DNA of 64,000 bases from an uncultured Clostridium sp. (GCA_900540255.1 UQFE01000006.1:37847-101846), one strand, 5' to 3'; numbered from the stretch's first letter, positions 7,028 through 16,367 are shown. Program-made: numbers and translations. The notes: generated from the letters alone by a model not told the origin.

Positions 7028-9001
7028 ATGAAATTTAATGATGAGTTTGATAAAAAATATGGTTATAATGGAAATTTGGGGGTAATTTATTCTAAGGATA
7101 ATTGTAAGTTTATATTATGGGCACCAACAGCAAAAGAAGTTCAATTAGTTCTTTATGGAAATAATGGGTATGAATATAACTGTAAACCTACAGATATTTA
7201 TACAATGAATAAAGGGGTAAAGGGAACTTGGGAAATTGAATTAAGTGGTAATTTTAATGGATATTATTATAATTATTTAGTTAATGTAAATGGTGAAATA
7301 AATGAAGTTGTAGATCCATATGCAAAGGCTGTTGGAGTTAATGGAAATAGGGGGATGATTATTGACTTAAGTATAACAAATCCTAATGGATGGGAAAATG
7401 ATATTAAGCCAAAATTAAAATCAGCAACTGATTCAATAATTTATGAAGCGCATATAAGAGATTTATCAATTGATGAAAGCTCAGGGATAAAAGATGAATA
7501 TAAAGGAAAATTTAAAGCATTAACTATTTTAGATTCATGCATTCCAGGAACAAATGTTAAAACGGTAGTAAATCATATAAAGGATATGGGATTTACACAT
7601 ATACATTTATTACCTGCATTTGATTATGGTTCTGTAGATGAAACAAAATTAGATCAACCTCAATTTAATTGGGGATATGATCCTAAAAATTATAATGTTC
7701 CAGAAGGTTCATATTCAACTAATCCTTATTTGGGGAATGTTAGAATAAAAGAGTTTAAGGAAATGGTTAAAGCATTGCATGAAGCTGGAATAAGAGTTGT
7801 AATGGATGTTGTTTATAATCATACTTATAATTTAGAATCATGTTTAAATAAAGCAGTTCCAGGATATTATTATAGACAAGATGAAAATAATGAATACAGT
7901 GATGCATCTGCATGTGGTAATGAAACTGCTTCAGAAAGATATATGTTTAGAAGATATATGATTGATTCAGTTATTTATTGGGCAAAGGAATATCACATAG
8001 ATGGATTTAGATTTGATTTAATGGGAATACATGATATTGAAACTATGAAGCTTATTAGAAATGAACTAAATAAAATTGATGAATCTATAATTATATATGG
8101 AGAAGGCTGGATAGGTGGCAAAAGTCCTTTAAAAGAGGAGTTAGCAGCATTAAAGAAAAATACACATAAGTTTGATAAATTACAAATAGCAGCTTTTAGT
8201 GATGATTGTAGAGATGGAGTTAAAGGACATGTATTTTATGAAGAGGAAGCTGGATTTGTAAATGGAAGAGATGGGCTTGAAGAAACAATTAAATTTGCAG
8301 TAGTTGCTTCAACATCACATGAAGGTGTAGATAAAAATAATATAATTTATTCAGAAGAATTTTGGGCTAATGAACCATATCAAACTGTAAATTATGCTTC
8401 TGCTCATGACAATTACACACTTTGGGACAAGCTTAAACTTTCAACAGTAAATTGTAGGGAAGAGGAGTTGATTGCTATGAATAAATTAATAGCAGGAATA
8501 ATATTAACTTCACAAGGAATAAGTTTTATACATGCTGGGGAAGAAATGGCAAGAACTAAAGTTGATAAAAATGGAAATTTAGTTGAAAATAGTTTTGAAT
8601 CTCCTGATGAAGTAAACAAGATTTGTTGGGATAGAAAAATTAAGTATAAGGATTTATGTGAATATTATAAAGGATTAATTTCATTAAGAAAAAATTATAA
8701 AGCATTTAGAATGGATACAAATGAAGAAATACAAAGAAATATTAAGTTTTTAGAAATAGATAAAAATTTTAAAGAAAATAATGTTGTAGCATATATTATT
8801 GATTCAAAGAATATAGATAGCAAGTGCAATAAAATTGCAGTTATAATAAATGCAAATGATGAAGATATTGATGTTTTTATAGATAATGATAATTGGAGTG
8901 TATTAGTTAATGAGGAGATTGCAGGAACCTCAATAATAGAAAAGGTTGAAGGAAATAAGGTAAATGTTTATAAAAAATCTATTAAGATATTAATAAAATA
9001 A
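7028..9001 (+). CDS. pulA: Type I pullulanase (glycogen/maltodextrin debranching), intracellular
   Basis: Hydrolyses alpha-1,6 branch links in pullulan, glycogen and limit dextrins (GH13). An N-terminal CBM48-type domain (about 15-105, FILWAPTAKEVQLVLYG) precedes the catalytic barrel. It carries the pullulanase signature FNWGYDPKNYNVPEGSY, VVMDVVYNHT, the nucleophile Asp in GFRFDLMG, the acid Glu in IIYGEGWIGG and the transition-state Asp in YASAHDNYTLWD. There is no signal peptide, so it works on cytoplasmic glycogen or imported maltodextrins. ATG 7028 is chosen over GTG 7016 because AGTGGG at 7015-7020 fits it. A GGAAACGTTTCC operator upstream suggests sugar repression. Confidence 0.92.
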   Translation: MKFNDEFDKKYGYNGNLGVIYSKDNCKFILWAPTAKEVQLVLYGNNGYEYNCKPTDIYTMNKGVKGTWEIELSGNFNGYYYNYLVNVNGEINEVVDPYAKAVGVNGNRGMIIDLSITNPNGWENDIKPKLKSATDSIIYEAHIRDLSIDESSGIKDEYKGKFKALTILDSCIPGTNVKTVVNHIKDMGFTHIHLLPAFDYGSVDETKLDQPQFNWGYDPKNYNVPEGSYSTNPYLGNVRIKEFKEMVKALHEAGIRVVMDVVYNHTYNLESCLNKAVPGYYYRQDENNEYSDASACGNETASERYMFRRYMIDSVIYWAKEYHIDGFRFDLMGIHDIETMKLIRNELNKIDESIIIYGEGWIGGKSPLKEELAALKKNTHKFDKLQIAAFSDDCRDGVKGHVFYEEEAGFVNGRDGLEETIKFAVVASTSHEGVDKNNIIYSEEFWANEPYQTVNYASAHDNYTLWDKLKLSTVNCREEELIAMNKLIAGIILTSQGISFIHAGEEMARTKVDKNGNLVENSFESPDEVNKICWDRKIKYKDLCEYYKGLISLRKNYKAFRMDTNEEIQRNIKFLEIDKNFKENNVVAYIIDSKNIDSKCNKIAVIINANDEDIDVFIDNDNWSVLVNEEIAGTSIIEKVEGNKVNVYKKSIKILIK

Positions 9002-9035
9002 TATACTATTTTTAAAAATATAATAATACATTATA

Positions 9036-9076
9036 TAGAATGCAGCTAGATGATTAATCATATAGGTGCATTTTAT
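9036..9076 (+). terminator. Hairpin terminator after pulA
   Basis: AATGCAGCTAGATGATT and AATCATATAGGTGCATT form a nearly complete nested stem followed by TTTATAT. Confidence 0.6.
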
Positions 9077-9108
9077 ATATTATGTAAATAAAAAAGGAGT
9101 GAAAATTT

Positions 9109-9954
9109 ATGGGAATGAACATGATTGTATATCAACTAGTTAATGAATTTAAAAGATTAGATGAAGTAGTAGCTATAACATTAGCAGGATCATGTGCAAG
9201 TGCAAGAAAAGATAATTTTTCAGATATAGATATAGATATTATTGTAGATAAGGAAATAGCAATAGAGGAAAGAGAAAGTATTGCAAGAAAATTTTCAGAT
9301 TTAATAGAGATAAATAATACATTTTGGGGACCATCTGATGAGTTTATTATTAGAAATTCATCAATACAAGTGGATATAGCATATTTTGAATATTATTGGT
9401 TAGAACAAAAATTAAAATATGTTGTGAAAGAGTGTAATGCATCCGTAGGATATAGTACTTGCTTTTGGAACAATGTAATAAATTCAATAATAGTATATGA
9501 TAAGGATAATAAGTTTGAAGATCTTCAAGAAAAATATAATGTTCCATATCCTAAAAAGTTGAAGGAAAATATAATTAAAAAAAATTATCCTATTCTTAAT
9601 GAAAGATTTTCATCATATTATAATCAAATAGATAAGGCTATAAAAAGGAATGATATAGTAAATATGTATAATAGGGTATCAGCTTTCTTAGATAGTTATT
9701 TTGATATAATTTTTGCAATAAATGAATTTCCTCATCCAGGAGAAAAAAGGTTAATGAGTATTATAGAAAAAAATTGCAAAAAGGTTCCTAAAGATTTTGA
9801 AAAAAATATTAATAATCTTTTAAATAGTAGCATTAATTTTGATTTAGAAGTATTGAGTAATATTAATGATATTGTAAAGCAATTAGAAAAATTATTGCAA
9901 GATGAAGACTTATTAAATCTTTGTGTTAATGTTTATAGTAAGGATAAAGAATGA
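9109..9954 (+). CDS. Nucleotidyltransferase-domain protein (MNT fold, possibly DUF4037-type)
   Basis: A 281-residue protein whose N-terminal third has the DNA polymerase beta-type nucleotidyltransferase core: LAGSCASARKDNFSDIDIDIIV (GS motif plus DxD near residues 40-46) and a third Asp in IQVDIAYF. The C-terminal part is helical, with FPHPGEKRL, as in stand-alone predicted nucleotidyltransferases often annotated DUF4037. Streptomycin adenylyltransferases share the core, but the sequence does not support calling it an aminoglycoside enzyme. The start has AAAGGAG. Its 3' end lies 40 bp before galM, so they may share a transcript. The substrate is unknown. Confidence 0.7.
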   Translation: MGMNMIVYQLVNEFKRLDEVVAITLAGSCASARKDNFSDIDIDIIVDKEIAIEERESIARKFSDLIEINNTFWGPSDEFIIRNSSIQVDIAYFEYYWLEQKLKYVVKECNASVGYSTCFWNNVINSIIVYDKDNKFEDLQEKYNVPYPKKLKENIIKKNYPILNERFSSYYNQIDKAIKRNDIVNMYNRVSAFLDSYFDIIFAINEFPHPGEKRLMSIIEKNCKKVPKDFEKNINNLLNSSINFDLEVLSNINDIVKQLEKLLQDEDLLNLCVNVYSKDKE

Positions 9955-9994
9955 TATAATTAACTTTATAAATATACTTAAATGGGAGGAAAAA

Positions 9995-11056
9995 ATGGGG
10001 ATATTAAAGAATAATATTGAGAAGGAAATTGACAATAAACCTATATATATTTACAGTTTAGAAAATGAAAATTCTAAAATTGAAATAACGAATTTTGGAG
10101 GTATAATTTTATCTTTTATAACAAAGGATAAGGATGGCAAAAAAGATGATATTGTATTAGGATATGATAATTTTGAAAATTATAAAACAACTACAACATA
10201 TTTTGGTGCAATAATTGGACGTTATGCAAATAGAATTGCTAAAGCTTGTATAGAAGTAAATGGAATAAAATATGATTTAGCTAAAAATGATGGTAATAAT
10301 CATTTACATGGAGGAATTAAAGGCTTTAATAGAGTTGTATGGGATTCTGAAATATTAAAAGATAAAGATGGAGAATATTTAAAGCTATCATATTTAAGCA
10401 AAGATGGTGAGGAGAATTATCCAGGAAATTTAGAAGTTGTTGTGGAATATAGGTTAAGCAATGAAAATGAATTAATTATAAAATATTTTGCAAAAAGTGA
10501 TAAAGATACTATTGTAAATTTAACGAATCACTCATATTTTAATTTAAGTGGCCATGCATCTGGAGATATATTAAATCATAAAGTTAAAATTTATGCTACA
10601 AATATAACTGCTTCAGATAAGGAAAGTATTCAAACTGGTGAAATAAGAAATATAATAGGAACACCGTTAGATTTTACAAAGTTAAAGGAAGTTGGAAGAG
10701 ATATTAATAAAAATTATGATCAATTAATTAATGCAAATGGATATGACCATAATTGGATAATAGATGATTATACAGGTAATTTAAAAAAGGCTGCAGAAGT
10801 TGTTGATGATAATAGTGGAAGAGTACTTGAAGTATTTACAACTAAGCCAGGGATACAATTTTATACAGGAAATTTTTTAAATGAAAATGAAATTGGAAAA
10901 GGTGGAGTTAAATATAGAAGTAGACAAGGATTATGTCTTGAAACTCAATATTTTCCAGATAGTTTAAATCATAAAGGATTTTCTAATGTAATATTAAAAG
11001 CTGGTGAAGAATATAATCATACAACTATATATAAAGTTAGTATTAAAAATAAATAA
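9995..11056 (+). CDS. galM: Aldose 1-epimerase (mutarotase)
   Basis: Interconverts alpha and beta anomers of hexoses such as glucose and galactose in the cytoplasm. The 353-residue protein has the family motifs NFGGIILSF, GRYANRIA, NDGNNHLHGGIKGF (substrate His), NLTNHSYFNLSG (catalytic His) and LCLETQYFPDS (catalytic Glu). The frame is open upstream to 9923, but that overlaps the previous gene. GGGAGGA at 9984-9990 points to ATG 9995. It ends at a shared bidirectional terminator with the leftward zinc operon. Confidence 0.92.
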   Translation: MGILKNNIEKEIDNKPIYIYSLENENSKIEITNFGGIILSFITKDKDGKKDDIVLGYDNFENYKTTTTYFGAIIGRYANRIAKACIEVNGIKYDLAKNDGNNHLHGGIKGFNRVVWDSEILKDKDGEYLKLSYLSKDGEENYPGNLEVVVEYRLSNENELIIKYFAKSDKDTIVNLTNHSYFNLSGHASGDILNHKVKIYATNITASDKESIQTGEIRNIIGTPLDFTKLKEVGRDINKNYDQLINANGYDHNWIIDDYTGNLKKAAEVVDDNSGRVLEVFTTKPGIQFYTGNFLNENEIGKGGVKYRSRQGLCLETQYFPDSLNHKGFSNVILKAGEEYNHTTIYKVSIKNK

Positions 11057-11069
11057 TGAAATAAAAAGG

Positions 11070-11104
11070 CCTAAGGAAATTGATTAATCCTTAGGTTTTG
11101 TTTT
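11070..11104. terminator. Bidirectional terminator between galM and zur
   Basis: CCTAAGGA and TCCTTAGG pair across a 10-nt loop and are followed by TTTTGTTTT on the + strand. The hairpin overlaps the last codons of the leftward regulator gene, and A-runs on the left serve the other strand. Confidence 0.75.
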
Positions 11105-11521
11105 ACATTTTTTACAGTAACCGTATATTTCTAACTTGTGATCAGTTACATCAAAATCCATATCTTCTTTTAGATGTTTTTCGTAAATACAAAGTGGGCA
11201 ATCTGTTAAAGGGAAAACCCCTTTACATTGTTTACAAATTAAATGATGCATATGCTCAGAAGATGTAATTTCATATGAAGTTTTATTATCATCTCCTAAT
11301 ATGGACTTAGATATAATATTTTTACTGCTTAATGAATCAAGTATTTTATAAATAGATGATAAATTAATGGATATAGCATTATCTTTAAGCTTTAAATAAA
11401 TTTCTTCTGCAGTTAATGGGTAATTACTTTGGGCTATTATTCCAAGTACGGAAAGACGATGCTTTGTAACCTTTAAATCATTTGATTTAAGGAGATCATT
11501 AAAATTAAAATCATTATTCAA
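11084..11521 (-). CDS. zur: Fur-family metalloregulator, probably the zinc uptake regulator Zur
   Basis: A 145-residue repressor with an N-terminal winged helix (about 15-85, including VTKHRLSVLGIIAQ and INLSSIYKILDSL). The metal-binding dimer domain has HMHHLICKQCKG, a CPLC pair and GYCKKCK near the C-terminus. It is the last gene of the leftward znuACB operon, 24 bp after znuB. That position, plus the His-rich ZnuA, argues for Zur rather than Fur or PerR. Zinc-loaded Zur would repress this operon and so its own gene. Metal specificity is inferred from context, not residues. Confidence 0.75.
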   Translation of the reverse strand: MNNDFNFNDLLKSNDLKVTKHRLSVLGIIAQSNYPLTAEEIYLKLKDNAISINLSSIYKILDSLSSKNIISKSILGDDNKTSYEITSSEHMHHLICKQCKGVFPLTDCPLCIYEKHLKEDMDFDVTDHKLEIYGYCKKCKTKPKD

Positions 11522-11545
11522 TATAAATACACCTCCATAAAAATA

Positions 11546-12388
11546 TTATAAAAATTTACGTCTAATAAATAAAGTTATAAAGAATATAACTGATGCAACA
11601 AGAACAATAGTTGCTCCTGTAACTGTATTTAAGTAATAAGAAATTATTAATCCAACAATTCCAGAAAAAATAGCAATTAAAATTGAAAATAAGTGATATT
11701 GACGAATATTTCTTGAAATATTACGTGATGCAGCTGCAGGTAATACTAAAAGTGAATTTATAATCAATAAACCTACCCATCTTATAGTTATTGTAACAAT
11801 AACAGCAATAGTACAAGTAAAGATGATTTCAATTAATAAAGTATTCATACCACGGCTATTAGCTAGGGATGTATTTAAACTTGTAACAAGAAGTTTATTA
11901 AATATTAAGCTCCAAAGTACAATTATAGCAATAAAAACAAAAATTAATAAAATTATTTGATTTTGAGATATACTAAGTAAATCACCTACTAAATAAGAAG
12001 AAAATTTACTTAAACTACTTGAAAAACTCATAAGAACAAGTCCTAATGCAATTGATGTTGATGAAAAAACACCTATTATTGTATCTGTAGATGAAGTTCC
12101 TTTATTTTTAATTATTGTTATTGCAATTGCAAAGCAAATTGAAAATAAAGTAGCACCCCACATAGGATCAATTCCACCTAATAATATACCAACTGCTATT
12201 CCAGTAAATGCTCCATGTCCTAATGAATCAGCAAAGAAAGACATTTTATTGCTTACAACCATAGTGCTTAATAATCCAAATAATGGAGTAATTATTATAA
12301 TAGCAATAAAGGCATTTTTCATAAAAGTGTGAGAAAGCCATTGAAAAGGTAAAATTAAATCAATTGCATTATATAATGTATCAAACAT
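11546..12388 (-). CDS. znuB: Zinc/manganese ABC transporter permease
   Basis: An ABC-3 family integral membrane subunit of 280 residues with about eight hydrophobic helices. Family patterns include SFFADSLGHGAFTGIAVG near residues 30-50, TIRWVGLLIINSLLVLPAAASR near 200-220 and a hydrophobic C-terminal pair of helices. It forms the channel for the metal delivered by ZnuA, powered by ZnuC. Its start lies 2 bp past the znuC stop, so translation is probably coupled. Zinc is favoured over manganese by the neighbouring Fur-family regulator and His-rich binding protein. Confidence 0.88.
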   Translation of the reverse strand: MFDTLYNAIDLILPFQWLSHTFMKNAFIAIIIITPLFGLLSTMVVSNKMSFFADSLGHGAFTGIAVGILLGGIDPMWGATLFSICFAIAITIIKNKGTSSTDTIIGVFSSTSIALGLVLMSFSSSLSKFSSYLVGDLLSISQNQIILLIFVFIAIIVLWSLIFNKLLVTSLNTSLANSRGMNTLLIEIIFTCTIAVIVTITIRWVGLLIINSLLVLPAAASRNISRNIRQYHLFSILIAIFSGIVGLIISYYLNTVTGATIVLVASVIFFITLFIRRKFL

Positions 12389-12390
12389 TT

Positions 12391-13185
12391 TTAAAGTCCT
12401 CCTGTTTTAGATGATTTTTCATTTGAATTATTAATTGATAGGCCAAATATTTTTTGTGTAGCAGGGTTGTTAAATACTTGTTTTGGGGTACCTGAGCAAA
12501 CTACTGTACCATTTACAAGTGCTACACGGTCAGAATATTTATAAACTAAATCTAAATCATGAGAAACTAAAATAATAGATAAATCATAATTTTTCTTTAT
12601 ATCTAATAATATTTGATAAAATAATTCTAATCCATTTTGGTCTACTCCAGATACAGGTTCATCAAGCAAAAGTATATTAGGAATAGGATCTAAAGCAAGA
12701 GCTAATAATACTCTTTGAAGTTCTCCACCAGATAATGCACCTAATTGTCTATCTATTAAATAAGGAACCTTAACCCTGTTTAAGCTTTCTAGTACTTCTT
12801 CACGTATTTTTTTCTTTGGCTTAATCCAAGCTGGTAAAGAATTTTTACAACAAACAAATAAATCAAGAACGCTAATTGGGGTACTTTTATCAAAAGTTAG
12901 ATATTGAGGAACATATCCAATTATAGGTTGATGATAAGTATTGTCATTTTGTCCTATAAAAGAAAGATTTCCAGTATGTTTAACTTCACCAAGTAAAGCT
13001 TTTAAAAGTGTACTTTTTCCTGCACCATTAGGACCGATAATAGAAGTAAGTTCTCCACAGTGAATGTGGAGATTTACATCTTTAAGTATTTGATTGTTAC
13101 CAAGGGTAACAGAGAAATTTTCAATTTTTGTACAACAAAAATTATTACAAGTATTATTTTTGTTAAAGTTAGATTTTTTTATCAT
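12391..13185 (-). CDS. znuC: Zinc ABC transporter ATP-binding protein
   Basis: The 264-residue ATPase of the zinc importer. Visible motifs are Walker A GPNGAGKS (about 52-59), the signature LSGGELQRVLLALAL, Walker B ILLLDEP and the switch His in ILVSHD. The first 22 residues (NKNNTCNNFCCTK) are Cys/Asn-rich and longer than usual before the first strand, so the true start could be internal, though no better ribosome site was seen. The start overlaps the znuA stop by 4 bp (ATGA), typical of coupled translation. Manganese importers look alike; context favours zinc. Confidence 0.88.
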   Translation of the reverse strand: MIKKSNFNKNNTCNNFCCTKIENFSVTLGNNQILKDVNLHIHCGELTSIIGPNGAGKSTLLKALLGEVKHTGNLSFIGQNDNTYHQPIIGYVPQYLTFDKSTPISVLDLFVCCKNSLPAWIKPKKKIREEVLESLNRVKVPYLIDRQLGALSGGELQRVLLALALDPIPNILLLDEPVSGVDQNGLELFYQILLDIKKNYDLSIILVSHDLDLVYKYSDRVALVNGTVVCSGTPKQVFNNPATQKIFGLSINNSNEKSSKTGGL

Positions 13186-14150
13186 TTTAACGCCTCTTTT
13201 AAAACATTAAGATTTTCTTTCATTTTATTTATATAATCATCATAAGCATTTGAATTTGAATCACCTGTTACAATAGGGTCTAATTCATAAACTGAAGCAC
13301 CAGTTTCATTTGCTATAGTTTGAGCAACTCTAGATGAGTATTGTGGTTCAGTAAATAAAGCTTTTATATTATGCTCTTTTATAGTTGAAATTATATTTTC
13401 AATTTCCTTAGCTGATGGTTCAGAATCAGGTTCTATTTCAATAACACCAACTATATTTAAATTAAATTCTTGAGCAAAATAAGGAAATGCTTCATGGAAA
13501 GTAATTATATCTCTATTTGGTAAATTGTCTAATTCTGAGTGCATTTCAGCTTTTAAGTTTTCAAGTTTAGAAATATAAGTATTTGTATTTGCTTCATATA
13601 AATCCTTATTTTCTGGATTTAAAGTTTCAAGTTGAGATGCAATGTTTTTAACTTGATCAATATTTCCACTAACACTTACCCATACATGAGCATTGTATTC
13701 ATGATCATGGTCATGGGCGTGCTCATTGTCGTGATCGTGGTCATGATCGTGATCATGAGTATCATCTTCTAAAAGATTAAGACCTTTACTTGCATCAATT
13801 ATTTTAATATTAGGATATTGAGAAATTATATCTTCTAAAAAAGATTCCATTCCAGCACCGTTTATAACTAATATATCAGCATTTTCTAATGTTTTTAAAT
13901 CTTGGGGAGTAAGCTGATAATCATGTAAGCAACCTGTTTGAGCTTTTGTCATATTTGTAAGATTTACATTTGGAATATCTTTAACGATATTTAATGTAGA
14001 TATATATATAGGATAAAAAGAAGTTACTATATTTAAAGTATTATCCTCATTTTTATTAATATTATTTGTATCTTGAACTTTATTACAACCTATAAGTAAT
14101 AAAGAGGTTGTTAAAAGTAAAGATAGTATTTTAGCTAATTTAAATTTCAT
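13182..14150 (-). CDS. znuA: Zinc-binding lipoprotein of the ABC importer
   Basis: Cluster A-I substrate-binding protein of 322 residues that captures zinc outside the membrane. A lipobox ends LLLIGC near residue 22. Metal ligands of the family are visible: a His in GCLHDY, HVWVS after the loop, the FHEAFPYF His and the FTEPQYSS region. Between the first and second ligands lies a His/Asp-rich loop (HDHDHDHDHDNEHAHDHDHE), the hallmark of zinc rather than manganese binders. ATG 14150 is chosen because AGGAGGA (complement of 14157-14163) is well spaced; the frame extends further upstream. First gene of the operon. Confidence 0.92.
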   Translation of the reverse strand: MKFKLAKILSLLLTTSLLLIGCNKVQDTNNINKNEDNTLNIVTSFYPIYISTLNIVKDIPNVNLTNMTKAQTGCLHDYQLTPQDLKTLENADILVINGAGMESFLEDIISQYPNIKIIDASKGLNLLEDDTHDHDHDHDHDNEHAHDHDHEYNAHVWVSVSGNIDQVKNIASQLETLNPENKDLYEANTNTYISKLENLKAEMHSELDNLPNRDIITFHEAFPYFAQEFNLNIVGVIEIEPDSEPSAKEIENIISTIKEHNIKALFTEPQYSSRVAQTIANETGASVYELDPIVTGDSNSNAYDDYINKMKENLNVLKEALK

Positions 14151-14164
14151 TGTTTGTCCTCCTA

Positions 14165-14200
14165 AAGTCAAATGATAATAATTTGCAATTATAATTAATA
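14165..14200 (-). promoter_or_regulatory. Candidate Zur operator/promoter region upstream of znuA
   Basis: The segment contains TGATAATAATTTGCAATTAT, an imperfect inverted AT-rich motif resembling Fur-family boxes (AAT/ATT half sites), and sits directly upstream of the znuA ribosome site. The symmetry is incomplete. Confidence 0.3.
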
Positions 14201-14341
14201 TTATACTACTTTTATACTAAATGTAAATTAAAATATTTTATTGGTATAAATTATATTAAAACATTAAATATATAAAGTATATGAAATATAAAAAAATGTG
14301 AATAAAGTTCAAAAAAAATAAAAAAATGTTCGTAAAAACTA

Positions 14342-14369
14342 TTGGAATTTTTAAAATTTTTGATATTAT
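14342..14369 (+). promoter_or_regulatory. Extended -10 promoter of the NCS2 permease gene
   Basis: TTGGAA (14342-14347), a 16-bp spacer and TATTAT (14364-14369) preceded by TGA (extended -10). The leader would be about 110 nt. It contains GTAATT/AATTAC and TTATTAAG/CTTAGATAA pairings that exclude each other, and the palindrome AAATTTAAATATATTTAAATTT at about 14426-14447. No known purine aptamer is recognisable. This promoter and the weak Zur-like motif are all I see in the 336-bp divergent region. Confidence 0.45.
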
Positions 14370-14486
14370 ATATAAGGTAATTAGTATTTAGGGATTATTA
14401 AGCAAATTACTTAGATAATTAAGGGAAATTTAAATATATTTAAATTTAACTATTATGTAATTAAAAATAAGAAAAAGGTGATTAAA

Positions 14487-15794
14487 GTGAATAAGTTTTT
14501 AGATAATTATTTTAAGCTTAGTGAAAATGGTACAAATACAAAACAGGAATTTATTGCAGGAATAACAACATTTATGACCATGGCTTACATATTAATTGTT
14601 AATCCAAGTATCTTATCTGCAGCAGGAATGGATGCAGGTGCAATATTTACAGCAACTGCATTATCATCAATTATAGCAACATTAGTAATGGGATTATATG
14701 CAAAATTACCATTTGCATTAGCACCAGGTATGGGATTAAATGCATTTTTTGCATATACTGTAGTTTTATCTATGGGATATTCTTATCAATTTGCATTAAC
14801 AGCGGTATTATTAGAAGGATTAATATTTTTAATATTAACGGCTTTCAATATAAGAGAAGCAATAGTTGATTCTATTCCAGTTAATATTAAAAGAGCTATT
14901 TCTGTAGGAATAGGATTATTTATAGCACTTTTAGGTTTAGAAGGAGCTGGCATAGTTGTTCATCCTGCTGATGGAGGAACCATAGTTTCTTTAGGAAATA
15001 TAACTTCAGGTGCAGGACTTTTAGCAATTATAGGAATTGTTATTACTGGAATATTAGTTGCAAAAAATATTAAAGGTGCATTATTCTTAGGAATGATAAT
15101 AACAGCTATAATTGGAATACCAATGGGAGTTATAGAGCTTCCAAATAAGATATTTAGTATGCCACCATCTATAAGCTCAACATTTATGCAATTTGAATTA
15201 CATAATATTTTTTCATGGGATATGGTAATAGTATTATTTACTTTATTATTTATGGATATGTTTGATACTATAGGAACTTTAGTTGGAGTTGCAACAAAAG
15301 CAAATATGCTTGATAAGGATGGAAAAGTTCCAAATATTAAAAAGGCTCTTTTTGCAGATGCAATAGGAACAACAATGGGAGCATGTCTTGGAACTAGTAC
15401 AGTAAGTACTTTTGTAGAAAGTGCTTCAGGTGTAGCAGAAGGTGGAAGAACAGGATTAACAGCGGTATCTACAGCATTTATGTTCTTTTTATCATTGTTT
15501 TTATCACCAATATTTGGAGTAATAACTTCTGCAGTAACAGCTTCAGTTTTAGTTATAGTTGGATTATTTATGATAGAAAATATAAAAGAGTTAAATTTAG
15601 AAGATTATACAGAAGCTATTCCTGCATTTTTAACAATAATAATGATGCCTTTTGCTTATTCAATTTCTGATGGTATAGTATTTGGTGTTGTATCATACAT
15701 ATTATTAAAATTATTTACAGGAAGATGGAAAGAAATAAGTTGGACTACAGTTGTAGTTGGAATAGTTTTTGTATTAAAATTTGTATTTATATAA
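14487..15794 (+). CDS. NCS2-family purine (guanine/hypoxanthine or adenine) permease
   Basis: A 12-14 helix nucleobase:cation symporter of the AzgA/PbuG branch, about 435 residues. The N-terminal motif KQEFIAGITTFMTMAYILIVNPSIL and the substrate helices PGMGLNAFFAYTVV and TVSTFVESASGVAEGGRTG are diagnostic. It imports purines for salvage. GTG 14487 is preferred over the in-frame GTG 14478 because AAGGTG (14475-14480) spaces correctly for the former. It is monocistronic, with an extended -10 promoter, a roughly 110-nt leader and a strong convergent terminator. Exact base specificity cannot be read from sequence. Confidence 0.88.
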   Translation: MNKFLDNYFKLSENGTNTKQEFIAGITTFMTMAYILIVNPSILSAAGMDAGAIFTATALSSIIATLVMGLYAKLPFALAPGMGLNAFFAYTVVLSMGYSYQFALTAVLLEGLIFLILTAFNIREAIVDSIPVNIKRAISVGIGLFIALLGLEGAGIVVHPADGGTIVSLGNITSGAGLLAIIGIVITGILVAKNIKGALFLGMIITAIIGIPMGVIELPNKIFSMPPSISSTFMQFELHNIFSWDMVIVLFTLLFMDMFDTIGTLVGVATKANMLDKDGKVPNIKKALFADAIGTTMGACLGTSTVSTFVESASGVAEGGRTGLTAVSTAFMFFLSLFLSPIFGVITSAVTASVLVIVGLFMIENIKELNLEDYTEAIPAFLTIIMMPFAYSISDGIVFGVVSYILLKLFTGRWKEISWTTVVVGIVFVLKFVFI

Positions 15795-15803
15795 ATAAAA
15801 AAG

Positions 15804-15846
15804 CTCACTTCGATATTAAATTTATTGAGGTGAGTTTTTTGTTTTT
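15804..15846. terminator. Bidirectional terminator between the purine permease and marR
   Basis: CTCACTTCGATA pairs with TATTGAGGTGAG, with two G-U pairs, and is followed by TTTTTTG. A-runs on the other side serve the leftward gene. Confidence 0.75.
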
Positions 15847-15869
15847 TATACATAGTAATAAATATTAAA

Positions 15870-16310
15870 TTAGAATTTTTTTATTATATTTAATATATTA
15901 TTTAAAGAATGCGATAATATATCGATATCATCAGGTTGTAATGTAGAAATTTTATCTTTTATTATTTCTTTAGCATATTCTTTACTTTCTTTAAATAATT
16001 TTAAAGCCTTAGGAGTACTTTGAATTAAAACAACCCTCCTATCTGATGGATTGTAATCTCTAGTAACAAAGCCGTCTTCTACAAGTTTATCTATTATGGG
16101 AGTCATATTTGGTTTTGAAACACAAAGTTCATTAGCCATTTTAGAAATAGATGTAGGACCATGATGAATTAAATAAAATAAAACCTTTATATGTGAATGT
16201 GGAAGTGTAAATTTTTTCATTATAACATTATGGTTAAAAAATTCTTTATTTAGAGATAATAATAGCATATATAAATTATCATATAAATCATTTAAATTTG
16301 AAGTACTCAT
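15870..16310 (-). CDS. MarR-family transcriptional regulator, probably repressor of the divergent ABC exporter
   Basis: A 146-residue winged-helix protein. The DNA-binding core (about 35-105) shows HIKVLFYLIHHGPTSISKMANELCVSKPNMTPIIDKLVEDGFV followed by the wing YNPSDRRVVLIQ, both typical of MarR. Helical ends form the dimer. It is transcribed away from a two-gene heterodimeric ABC exporter. The shared 180-bp region holds repeated ATAGTT-type motifs overlapping both promoters, so it probably represses itself and the exporter and is released by a ligand. The ligand is unknown. Confidence 0.88.
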   Translation of the reverse strand: MSTSNLNDLYDNLYMLLLSLNKEFFNHNVIMKKFTLPHSHIKVLFYLIHHGPTSISKMANELCVSKPNMTPIIDKLVEDGFVTRDYNPSDRRVVLIQSTPKALKLFKESKEYAKEIIKDKISTLQPDDIDILSHSLNNILNIIKKF

Positions 16311-16338
16311 GTTAGCCTCCTTTTATTGTAATGATAAT

Positions 16339-16367
16339 ATTATAAAATAAAAAAAAATAGTTTACAA
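16339..16367 (-). promoter_or_regulatory. Promoter of the marR gene
   Basis: Read on the minus strand: TTGTAA (complement of 16362-16367), a 17-bp spacer and TATAAT (complement of 16339-16344). Confidence 0.6.

Noticed and set aside
9109-9954. Aminoglycoside nucleotidyltransferase
   Set aside because: Only the generic nucleotidyltransferase core is shared; the rest does not match known resistance enzymes.
14370-14486. Purine riboswitch before the NCS2 permease
   Set aside because: The conserved loop and core bases of the purine aptamer are not present.
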